A stretch of 64,000 bases of DNA from Bailinhaonella thermotolerans (GTDB taxonomy: Bacteria; Actinomycetota; Actinomycetes; Streptosporangiales; Streptosporangiaceae). The position numbers and the translations under genes were made by a program. The stretch lies in NCBI RefSeq assembly GCF_003594875.1, contig NZ_QZEY01000007.1, positions 124,001 to 188,000 on the forward strand, written 5' to 3'. Each line of letters opens with the position of its first letter. Positions within the stretch are counted from its first letter, which is position 1. Below are positions 57,019-64,000 of this stretch, in pieces. The notes beneath the pieces are model-generated. The model was given only the letters and a program-made list of their open reading frames with translations, was not told the origin of the DNA and did no database searches.

Positions 57019-58805
57019 GCGCGTTCGTGGAGGTGCGCGGGGGGATCTACCGCGACTCGGTCGGGTTGCTGCGGATCAGCCGGGAGCTGCGGGAACGCGA
57101 CGGGGTCGAGACCGCGCTGGTGGCCATGGCGACCGGGCTGAACCGGGCGATGGCCGAGGGCATGGGGTTCGCCGTGCCGGAGGGCGCGGGACCCGGCGAA
57201 CTGCTGGTGGCGATCCGCGCGCGGGACGACGCGGCGCTGGAGGCGGCGCGGCAGGCCCTCGACGCGATGCTCGCCGAGCGGCCCGCGGCGTCCGGGGGGA
57301 ACGGCGACGAGCCGCCCCGGACCGTTCGCGCGGCGGCCCGGCGCGGAGGCGGGAACCTCGTGCTGGTGTCCGTTCCCGGGGAGCACGCGTTCGCCGAGGC
57401 GCTGGACGCGGTCGAGGCGGGGCTCGACGTGATGGTCTTCAGCGACAACGTGCCGGTCGCGCAGGAGGTGGCGCTGAAGCGGCGCGCCGCCGAGCGCGGG
57501 GTGCTGGTGATGGGCCCGGACTGCGGGACCGCGATCGTCGGCGGCGTGGGCCTCGGCTTCGCCAACGTGGTGCGGCCGGGCCCGGTCGGCGTCGTCGCGG
57601 CCTCCGGCACCGGGGCGCAGCAGGTCGCCTGCCTCCTGGACCACGCGGGCGTGGGCGTCAGCCACGTGCTCGGCGTCGGGGGGCGCGACACGTCGGCGGA
57701 GGTCGGGGGCGCCTCCACGCTCCGCGCGCTCGACCTGCTGGAAGCCGATCCCGCCACCCGCCTCATCGTCGTGGTGTCCAAGCCGCCCGCCCCCGGGGTG
57801 GCCGCCGAGGTGCGCCGCCGCGCCGCCGCCATGGCCACCCCCGTCGTGCCCGCCCTGCTCGGCCCCGGCGAGGACGACCTCACCACCGCCGTCGAGAAGG
57901 CCCTGCGCGCGCTCGGCGCCCCCGTCCCCGCCTGGCCCTCCTGGCCCGCCCCGCCGTACGGCGACGCGCCCCGCCCGCCGAAGGCCCCGCGCCCCGCACC
58001 CCGAGCCCCCGCCTCCCCGCCCCACAGTCCCGGCTCCGCGCAGCTCAACCCCGGCTCCGCGCCCCACTCCCCCGGCTCCGCGCCCCACTCCCCCGGCTCC
58101 GCGCCCCACTCCCCCGGCTCCGCGCCCCACTCCCCCGGCTCCGCGCCGCACTCCCTCGCCTCCCCGCCCCGCGGTCCCGGCTCCGCGCCGTACGGCGGCG
58201 CCGGGGCGGGCGTTCCGCCGTACGAGGGGGTCCGGGTCCCGGAGCGGAGGGGGCTGCGCGGGCTGTTCGCGGGCGGGACCCTGTGCGCCGAGGCGGAACT
58301 GATCGCCCGGGAGGCGCTGGGCGAGGCGGCGGGATCGTTCACCGACTTCGGGGACGACGCCTTCACGCGCGGCAGGCCGCACCCGATGATCGATCCCGGA
58401 CCGCGGCTGGAGCGGCTGGCGGCGGACGCGGACGACCCGGCGTGCGGCGTGCTGCTGCTCGACGTGGTGCTGGGCCACGCCGCCGAGGAGGACCCGGCCG
58501 CCCGGCTCGCCCCCCTGGTCACGCGCGCCCGCCGCAACGGCGCGCACGTGGTGATCTCCCTCTGCGGCGCCCGGGGAGACCCCCAGGACCTGGCCCGCCA
58601 GGCCCGGGCGCTGAACGACGCCGGCGCCGCCGTCTTCGCCTCCAACGCCGCCGCCGCCCGCCACGCCGCCCTCCTGGCCACCCCCGCGAAGACCCCCTCG
58701 CCCCCTCCCGCCCCCGCTCCCCCCTCCCCCGGCGAGCCGCCTCCCGGCGGTGGCCCGCTTCTCGGCCCCGGGCCGCCGTCCGCCCCGGGTCCCGGCGGCG
58801 GATAG
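57015..58805 (+). CDS. fdrA: FdrA-family acyl-CoA synthetase-like subunit (AllF-like)
   Basis: This 596-residue protein resembles the succinyl-CoA synthetase alpha fold. It has VEVRGGIYRDSVGLLRISREL at the N-terminus, VFSDNVPVAQEVALK, LVMGPDCGTAIVGGVGLGFAN, VVAASGTGAQQVACLLDHAG and GVGGRDTSAEVGG. A ~95-residue Pro/Ser/Gly linker with GSAPHSP repeats separates it from the C-terminal domain (GLFAGGTLCAEAELIAREAL, FTDFGDDAFTRGRPHPMIDP). E. coli FdrA is a subunit of oxamate carbamoyltransferase. Both domains appear intact. The linker is unusual for the family, and a second Pro-rich tail ends the protein. Confidence 0.9.
   Translation: MSAFVEVRGGIYRDSVGLLRISRELRERDGVETALVAMATGLNRAMAEGMGFAVPEGAGPGELLVAIRARDDAALEAARQALDAMLAERPAASGGNGDEPPRTVRAAARRGGGNLVLVSVPGEHAFAEALDAVEAGLDVMVFSDNVPVAQEVALKRRAAERGVLVMGPDCGTAIVGGVGLGFANVVRPGPVGVVAASGTGAQQVACLLDHAGVGVSHVLGVGGRDTSAEVGGASTLRALDLLEADPATRLIVVVSKPPAPGVAAEVRRRAAAMATPVVPALLGPGEDDLTTAVEKALRALGAPVPAWPSWPAPPYGDAPRPPKAPRPAPRAPASPPHSPGSAQLNPGSAPHSPGSAPHSPGSAPHSPGSAPHSPGSAPHSLASPPRGPGSAPYGGAGAGVPPYEGVRVPERRGLRGLFAGGTLCAEAELIAREALGEAAGSFTDFGDDAFTRGRPHPMIDPGPRLERLAADADDPACGVLLLDVVLGHAAEEDPAARLAPLVTRARRNGAHVVISLCGARGDPQDLARQARALNDAGAAVFASNAAAARHAALLATPAKTPSPPPAPAPPSPGEPPPGGGPLLGPGPPSAPGPGGG
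58032..58157. repeat. 21-bp coding tandem repeat in the fdrA linker
   Basis: Four identical 21-bp units (58053-58136) and a variant on each side encode GSAPHSP. Two GCCGTACGGC copies lie in the same linker, near 57954 and 58186. The array is in frame, so copy changes alter only spacer length. Confidence 0.95.
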
Positions 58806-58855
58806 GTCTCCGGGGCGGGCGGGGCGGGCGGGTCGGTCTCAGACAGGGAGGTTCG

Positions 58856-60250
58856 GTGTTCGGTCAGGAGCCGCGGGTGATCACGGTGGGGGCCGCCGTG
58901 CTGGGGGAGGCGCTGGACCGGCAGGCGGTCCCGCGCACGGCGGTCGAGTGGCGGCCTCCGCTGGACGGGACGCGGGAGGCGGTGGCGCGGGTGCTGGCCG
59001 ATCCGCGGCACGCGCCGGCGAACCGGGTCGCGGTGGAGCGGCTGCTGAACGCCCGGCCGGTGCTCATGGACGTGTGCCCGGCGCGGGAGGCGCTCGGGCT
59101 GGGCGGGGGCGAGTTCCTGCACGCCGGCCCGCCGATCGGGTGGGAGCGGGCGTCCGGGCCGCTGCGGGGCGCGCTGATCGGGGCCGCGCTGTACGAGGGG
59201 CTGGCGGCCACGCCGGAGGAGGCGGGGCGGCTGCTGGAGCGCGGCGCGGCCCGCTGGGAGCCGTGCCACGGCCACCGGGCGGTCGGGCCGATGGCCGGGG
59301 TGGTCAGCCCCTCGATGTGGGTGGCCGAGGTGCGCGACGCCGAGGGCGGCGGCACGGCGTACTGCTCGCTCAACGAGGGCCTGGGCCGGGTGCTGCGGTA
59401 CGGCGCCTACGGGCCCGAGGTGATCGGCCGCCTGCGGTGGATGTCGGAGGTGCTCGGCCCGGCGCTGCGCGAGGCGGTCCGGGCGTACTCCGGGGACCGC
59501 GGCCCGCTGGACCTGCGCAACCTGATGGCGCAGGCCCTCCAGATGGGCGACGAGCTGCACAACCGCAACCGGGCGGCGACGTCGCTGCTGATCAGGGAGC
59601 TGGCGCCGTACCTCGCCCAGCGGCCCCGCGCCCGGGAGGTCCTGGAGTTCGTCCACGGCAACGACCACTTCTTCCTCAACCTGGCGATGGCCGCGGCCAA
59701 GGCGAGCGCCGACGCCGCCCGCGACGTGCCGGGATCGTCGCTGGTGGTGGCGATGGCCCGGAACGGCACCGACTTCGGCGTCCAGCTCTCGGGGACCGGC
59801 GACCGCTGGTTCACCGCCCCCGCGGGCACCCCGGACGGCCTGTACCTCGGGTCGTACGGCCCGGCGGACGCCAACCCCGACATCGGCGACTCCACGATCA
59901 CGGAGACGGCGGGGCTGGGCGGGTTCGCGATGGCGGCGGCGCCGGCGATCGTGCGCTTCGTGGGCGGCGAGGTGGGCGACGCATTGGCGGCCACCCGGCG
60001 CATGTATGAGATCACTTTCTCCGAGCATCCCGCGTATCAGATCCCCATCCTGGGCTTCCGCGGCACGCCCGCCGGTATCGACGCCGTCATGATCGCCAGA
60101 ACCGGTTTGCTGCCCGTTGTCAACACGGGAATCGCCGGGCGCGTCGCGGGGACCGGCCAGGTGGGCGCGGGCCTCGTCGAGCCTCCGGCGGCGGCGTTCG
60201 CGCAGGCGGTGACCGCCCTGGCGGAGGCCGTACCCTCACAGGAGGGCTGA
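58856..60250 (+). CDS. DUF1116 protein (YlbE/AllG-like)
   Basis: This 464-residue protein has the DUF1116 landmarks: NRVAVERLLNARPVLMDV near the N-terminus, FLHAGPPIGWERASGPLRGA, MAGVVSPSMWV, LMAQALQMGDELHNRN and MARNGTDFGVQLSG. The E. coli relative YlbE/AllG is part of oxamate carbamoyltransferase with FdrA and YlbF. GTG 58856 has GGGAGG 4-5 nt upstream. It lies 50 nt after fdrA, completing a set of three subunits. Confidence 0.92.
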   Translation: MFGQEPRVITVGAAVLGEALDRQAVPRTAVEWRPPLDGTREAVARVLADPRHAPANRVAVERLLNARPVLMDVCPAREALGLGGGEFLHAGPPIGWERASGPLRGALIGAALYEGLAATPEEAGRLLERGAARWEPCHGHRAVGPMAGVVSPSMWVAEVRDAEGGGTAYCSLNEGLGRVLRYGAYGPEVIGRLRWMSEVLGPALREAVRAYSGDRGPLDLRNLMAQALQMGDELHNRNRAATSLLIRELAPYLAQRPRAREVLEFVHGNDHFFLNLAMAAAKASADAARDVPGSSLVVAMARNGTDFGVQLSGTGDRWFTAPAGTPDGLYLGSYGPADANPDIGDSTITETAGLGGFAMAAAPAIVRFVGGEVGDALAATRRMYEITFSEHPAYQIPILGFRGTPAGIDAVMIARTGLLPVVNTGIAGRVAGTGQVGAGLVEPPAAAFAQAVTALAEAVPSQEG

Positions 60251-60270
60251 CTCTGGCATTACCGTCAGAG

Positions 60271-60284
60271 GTCACTTAGGTGTC
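60271..60284 (+). promoter_or_regulatory. GTCACTTAGGTGTC motif upstream of the kinase gene
   Basis: It contains the reverse complement of the ACCTAAGTGAC found before the O-mannosyltransferase gene. It lies about 95 nt before the kinase start in a locally AT-richer stretch. Confidence 0.35.
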
Positions 60285-60378
60285 GTGCTTCACATTGTGG
60301 AAGAATTCGCCGCCGGAGGGGATCGAACGTGCGCGAATTCATGCTCAGGCACAGAAGCAGCGAATTGGGTGACCGCGG

Positions 60379-62706
60379 ATGACGCGGGATCCTTCTATGG
60401 ATAAGGTCCGCTCTATGCCTGAGGGCCAAGGGCGGATGGGGGCCATGCCGGAAGGACAGGGCCGCCTCGTCGGCCGCCGATACCGCCTCCTGTCACCCGT
60501 CGGCCGGGGCGGCATGGGGGTCGTGTGGCACGCCCACGACGAGCTCCTCGACCGCGACGTCGCCGTCAAGGAACTGATGCTGCCCTACGGCCTCGACGCC
60601 GGCGAGCAGGCCTCGGCGCACCGCCGCATGCTCCGCGAGGCGCGCTCGGCCGCGCGCCTGAGCCACCCGTGCATCATCACCGTGCACGACGTGGTCGAGG
60701 AGGACGGCCGCCCCTGGATCGTGATGGAGCTGGTCCGCGCCTGGTCCCTGGAGCAGGCCATCCGGCGGAGCGGCCCGCTGCCGGTCCCGCAGGTCGCCGA
60801 GATCGGCGTCCGGGTGCTGGACGCGCTGCGGCACGCGCACGCCGCCGGGGTGCTGCACCGCGACGTGAAACCGGGCAACGTGCTGCTCACCTCCGACCGC
60901 GTGGTCCTCACCGACTTCGGCATCGCCGCGATAGAGGGCGACGCCACCATGACCCAGACCGGCCTGCTCATGGGCTCCCCCGCCTACATCCCCCCGGAGC
61001 GCCTGCAGAGCCGCACGATCACCCCCGCCGCCGACCTGTGGTCGTTCGGCGCGACGCTGTACGCCGCCGTCGAGGGGCGCCCGCCGTACGACGGGCACGA
61101 CGGGGTCGCGGTGCTCGGCGCGATCATGACGCAGGAGCCCGCTCCGCCGGAGCGCGCGGGCATGCTCAAGCCGGTCATCCAGGGGCTGCTGCGCAAGAAC
61201 CCCGCCGAGCGCATGAGCGCCGCGCAGGTCTCGGAGCTGCTGGACCGGATCGTGCGCACGGAGAACCGGGCCGCCGCCCAGGCCACCGCGCGGCAGCGCT
61301 CCCAGGCCACGACGACCGGCCCGACCTCGCTCGACATGATGCCGCCGCTGGACCCGCCCACGATGGGCGTGCCGTCGCGGGTGATCGAGACGCCGTCCGG
61401 CCCGGTGCGGGTGCCGCTGAACCCCGGCGACCCGCTGGGCTCCCCCTCCGGCGCTCACGGGCAGCCGGGCGACGTGCTGGCGGGCCCGCCGTACGGCGGG
61501 GACCTGCTGGCGGCGCCGCCGTACGGCGGGGACGTGCTCGCGGGGCCGCCGATCGAGGGCGGCTCCGACGTGCGCACGGGCGGGCAGGCGTACCCGGCCC
61601 CGCTCCCCGGGCACACGACCGGCGACGTGCTCGCCGCCCCTCCGGCCGCCCCGCGCCCCGCGGGGGCCAACCCGCCCGCGCCGCTCCCGCCGCCGCCCCC
61701 CGGCGGCCCGGGCCAGGCGGGTCCGGGCGGCCAGGCCGGCCCGGGCGGTCCCGGCCTGGCCGGCGGCCCCGGCGTCCCGGGCGTGCCCGGGGTCCCGGGC
61801 GCGGAGGCGAACCGAGCGGCCCCCGCTCCCGGCCAGGCGCCCGCCGCCGGCGAGGGCGGGCGGGGCAGGCGACGCCGCGACGGCGCCGCCGACGCTCCCT
61901 CCTCCCGCGACTACTCGCGCCCGCCGCGTGACGGCGCGCCGCTGTGGCCGACCGCCCCGCCCGGGACCGAGTCCGCCTTCGACGACTCGGGCGCCGACTC
62001 CGGCGAGCAGTCCCGCACCGGCGGCAGGCGCACGGGCGGGCGGCGGCGCAGCACGGACACGACCGGTTCCGTCTGGATGAAGGACGGCCGCCCGACGCAG
62101 CGCACGTGGATCGCGGCGGCGGGCGCGGCCGGGTTCGCGCTGTGCGTGGGGCTGGCGCTCGCGTTCAGCTCCGGCGGCGAGGAGACCCCGGCGGCCAAGC
62201 CCAGCGCCCCGGCGACCGCCCTGGAGGAGGGCGTCGCCGCCTCCGCGCCCGCCAAGTCCCAGCCGGGCCCCACCCCGCCGGGGTACACCCAGTTCTCCAA
62301 CAAGGACTTCGCGCTCCTGGTGCCGGAGGGCTGGAAGCAGACCTCGGCGTACGGGCTGATGACGTTCAGCGGCCCGGCCGACTCCGGCAAGCGCATCGAG
62401 ATCCAGCCGGTCCCGGCGACGCCCGGCGGCGAGCTGGCGACGCTGACCAAGGCCGAGAAGAACCTCAAGCTGACCGACTACTCCCGGCTGACGTTGGCGA
62501 AGGCGGACCACCACGGCCTGCCGGCCGCCGACTGGGAGTACACCTTCGTGGCCCTGAACGGCGACAAGCTGCACGTCCTGCGGCGGCACGTGACGGTCGG
62601 GGGCAAGCGGGCCTTCAACATCATGGTCCAGCTCCCCGACGCGGAGTGGGACAGCGAGCGGCGGATCGTCAAGACGCTGCTCGACCACTTCAAGCCGGTG
62701 AAGTAG
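60379..62706 (+). CDS. Transmembrane Ser/Thr protein kinase (PknB-type catalytic domain)
   Basis: This 775-residue protein has a kinase domain at residues ~35-295: LLSPVGRGGMGVVW, VAVKEL, HRDVKPGNVLL, LTDFGIAA and an activation loop ATMTQTGLLMGSPAY. A ~270-residue Pro/Gly linker follows, then one membrane helix (residues ~575-598, WIAAAGAAGFALCVGLALAF). A ~150-residue outer domain (FALLVPEGWKQTSAYGLMTF) has no PASTA repeats. The N-terminus repeats MPEGQGR twice. Two GCCGTACGGC copies in the linker (near 61488 and 61517) encode PPYGG. It probably senses an envelope signal. Start among three ATGs is uncertain. Confidence 0.94.
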   Translation: MTRDPSMDKVRSMPEGQGRMGAMPEGQGRLVGRRYRLLSPVGRGGMGVVWHAHDELLDRDVAVKELMLPYGLDAGEQASAHRRMLREARSAARLSHPCIITVHDVVEEDGRPWIVMELVRAWSLEQAIRRSGPLPVPQVAEIGVRVLDALRHAHAAGVLHRDVKPGNVLLTSDRVVLTDFGIAAIEGDATMTQTGLLMGSPAYIPPERLQSRTITPAADLWSFGATLYAAVEGRPPYDGHDGVAVLGAIMTQEPAPPERAGMLKPVIQGLLRKNPAERMSAAQVSELLDRIVRTENRAAAQATARQRSQATTTGPTSLDMMPPLDPPTMGVPSRVIETPSGPVRVPLNPGDPLGSPSGAHGQPGDVLAGPPYGGDLLAAPPYGGDVLAGPPIEGGSDVRTGGQAYPAPLPGHTTGDVLAAPPAAPRPAGANPPAPLPPPPPGGPGQAGPGGQAGPGGPGLAGGPGVPGVPGVPGAEANRAAPAPGQAPAAGEGGRGRRRRDGAADAPSSRDYSRPPRDGAPLWPTAPPGTESAFDDSGADSGEQSRTGGRRTGGRRRSTDTTGSVWMKDGRPTQRTWIAAAGAAGFALCVGLALAFSSGGEETPAAKPSAPATALEEGVAASAPAKSQPGPTPPGYTQFSNKDFALLVPEGWKQTSAYGLMTFSGPADSGKRIEIQPVPATPGGELATLTKAEKNLKLTDYSRLTLAKADHHGLPAADWEYTFVALNGDKLHVLRRHVTVGGKRAFNIMVQLPDAEWDSERRIVKTLLDHFKPVK

Positions 62707-62778
62707 GCGCGGCCCCGCGAGTGCCCGGGTCCGGATCGCCAGACCTGGGCATTCGCCCACATAGGGGATCATAAGTGG

Positions 62779-64000
62779 GTGACGACCCAGATCCCCCTTG
62801 AAGATGATGTTTCGGTATTCGCCCGGGTCCAGCGGCGCGTCATCGCCGTCCTCTGCTCGGCGCAGATCGTGGGCGGGATCGGCATGGCCGTCACGTTCGC
62901 CATCAGCCCCCTGGTCGCCGCCCGGCTGTCGGGGTCGGACATCATCGGCGGCCTCGCCGGCACCGCCACCACCCTCGGCGCGGCCCTGCTGGCCATCCCC
63001 ACCGCCTGGGCCGCCTCGCGCGGCGGCCGCCGCGAGGGCCTGGCCTTCGCGTACGGCGCGGGCCTGGTCGGCGGGCTGATCTCGGTGGGCGCGGTCGCGA
63101 TCGGATCGTGGCCGCTGCTGCTGGCCGGGCTCGTGCTGTTCGGCGGCGGCACGGCGGCCAACCTCGCCGGGCGGTACGCCGCGACCGACCTGTCCGCCCC
63201 CGGGCGCGGCGCGCGGGACCTGTCGATCGTCGTCTGGGCGACCACGATCGGCACCGTGCTCGGCCCCAACCTCGCCGCCCCCGCCGACTCCCTGGGCGTC
63301 TCGCTCGGCCTGCCCGCCGACGGCGCGCCGTTCGCGGTGTCCGCGCTGTCCTTCGTGGTCGCCGCAGTGATCGTCTTCGCCGGGCTGCGCCCCGACCCGC
63401 TGCGCCTGGCTCGCGGGCGCTCCGCCGTACCCGCCGGGCAGCGGCCGAAGGGGTCGGCCCTCGCCGTGCTGCGGACGTCGCGGGGGGCGCGCAACGCGCT
63501 GATCGCGATCACCGTCAGCCACACGGCCATGGTGTCGGTCATGTCGATGACCTCGGTGCACCTGGGGCACGGCGGGGCCCACCTGTCGGTCATCGGGCTC
63601 GTGCTGAGCCTGCACATCGCCGGGATGTACGTGCTGTCGCCGCTGGTGGGATGGCTCGCGGACCGGATCGGGCGCGAGCGCGTGGTCATGCTGGGCATGC
63701 TCCAGCTCATCGCGGCGGCCGCGACCGCGGGCACCGCCTCGCAGCACGACGTCGCCCAGGTCACGATCGGCCTCGTGCTGCTCGGCACCGGCTGGTCCTG
63801 CGGCCTGGTCGCGGGCTCGGCGCTGCTGACCGAGTCCACCCCGCTCGACCGGCGGCCCGCGGTGCAGGGCCTGTCGGACATGCTCATGAACGGCGGCGGC
63901 GCGCTGGGCAGCGCGGGCGCGGGCACGCTCGTCGCCGCGGCCGGGTACGGCGGGCTCGCCACCGCCGTGGGCGCCCTCGTCGCCGTGGCCCTCGCCTGGA
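62779..64000 (+). CDS. MFS transporter (3' end outside window)
   Basis: The GTG at 62779 opens a frame that runs past the window edge, giving at least 407 residues. An acidic N-terminus (TTQIPLEDDVSVFARVQRR) is followed by about twelve hydrophobic helices. These include VIAVLCSAQIVGGIGMAVTF, an Arg-rich loop (AASRGGRREGLAF), LAGRYAATDLSAPGRGAR and, in the second half, the motif A-like LVGWLADRIGRERVVMLG. It resembles single-unit drug/solute antiporters of unknown substrate. The upstream gap to the kinase stop is about 70 nt with no ribosome binding site seen. Confidence 0.88.
   Translation, partial: MTTQIPLEDDVSVFARVQRRVIAVLCSAQIVGGIGMAVTFAISPLVAARLSGSDIIGGLAGTATTLGAALLAIPTAWAASRGGRREGLAFAYGAGLVGGLISVGAVAIGSWPLLLAGLVLFGGGTAANLAGRYAATDLSAPGRGARDLSIVVWATTIGTVLGPNLAAPADSLGVSLGLPADGAPFAVSALSFVVAAVIVFAGLRPDPLRLARGRSAVPAGQRPKGSALAVLRTSRGARNALIAITVSHTAMVSVMSMTSVHLGHGGAHLSVIGLVLSLHIAGMYVLSPLVGWLADRIGRERVVMLGMLQLIAAAATAGTASQHDVAQVTIGLVLLGTGWSCGLVAGSALLTESTPLDRRPAVQGLSDMLMNGGGALGSAGAGTLVAAAGYGGLATAVGALVAVALAW

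Overview
The window is about 72-73% GC and dense with genes. It reads as chromosomal DNA of a filamentous actinomycete, probably Streptosporangiales or Thermomonosporaceae-like; that placement is an inference. Supporting signs are an Lsr2 nucleoid protein, an accessory SecA2, an actinobacterial protein O-mannosyltransferase, a mycothiol-dependent-type DinB enzyme, a very large LuxR-family ATPase regulator and many GTG starts. Several starts have a TAnnnT -10 box only 6-7 nt upstream and so look leaderless. I found no rRNA, tRNA, CRISPR array, transposase or integrase.

Layout. 0-5.5 kb: the end of a sensor kinase, a small winged-helix protein, overlapping carbamate kinase and barbiturase/cyanuric acid amidohydrolase genes, a DinB protein and a DapC-like aminotransferase. 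5.8-8.6 kb: an isolated trpB-trpA pair followed by a GntR regulator, with two matching palindromes in front of trpB. 8.6-12.5 kb: ArsR plus a cation efflux pump, and secA2. 12.8-15.5 kb: a nitrilase-family amidase, two coupled unknown genes and a DoxX-like protein. 15.6-19.9 kb: a large ATP-binding LuxR regulator divergent from a drug exporter. 20-30 kb: a PLP enzyme, a fused carboxyltransferase with a CoA-transferase, a P-loop kinase, and hydantoinase/oxoprolinase genes hyuA-hyuB. 30.2-35.6 kb: lipB and a compact lower-GC four-gene operon (membrane PLD-like protein, HpcH aldolase, 2OG-Fe oxygenase, SDR). 36-48.6 kb: O-mannosyltransferase, SDR, exporter, polysaccharide deacetylase, CoxG-like protein with an amidase, lsr2 behind about 940 bp of sparse DNA, and an NmrA/DUF1772 pair under an AraC regulator. 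48.7-60.3 kb: a molybdenum hydroxylase whose FAD and 2Fe-2S subunits are fused, a RutG-like permease, a PucR regulator, and the DUF2877, FdrA and DUF1116 genes. 60.4-64 kb: a Ser/Thr kinase and the start of an MFS transporter.

The most interesting idea is that two distant loci form one oxidative pyrimidine (barbiturate) pathway. The RutG-like permease would import the base, the molybdenum hydroxylase would oxidise it, and the barbiturase would open the ring to ureidomalonate. FdrA/DUF1116/DUF2877, homologues of the E. coli oxamate carbamoyltransferase, could then phosphorolyse that ureide to carbamoyl phosphate, and carbamate kinase would make ATP. Three promoters of these operons share a TTGG(G)CA element 40-41 nt upstream of a TAGCGT -10 box. 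The enzymology is inference; the sequence elements are directly visible.

A second theme is the decamer GCCGTACGGC, present in roughly thirty or more copies. It occurs between genes (often at 3' ends) and inside Pro/Gly-rich protein linkers. Many linkers and intergenic gaps also carry short tandem repeats.
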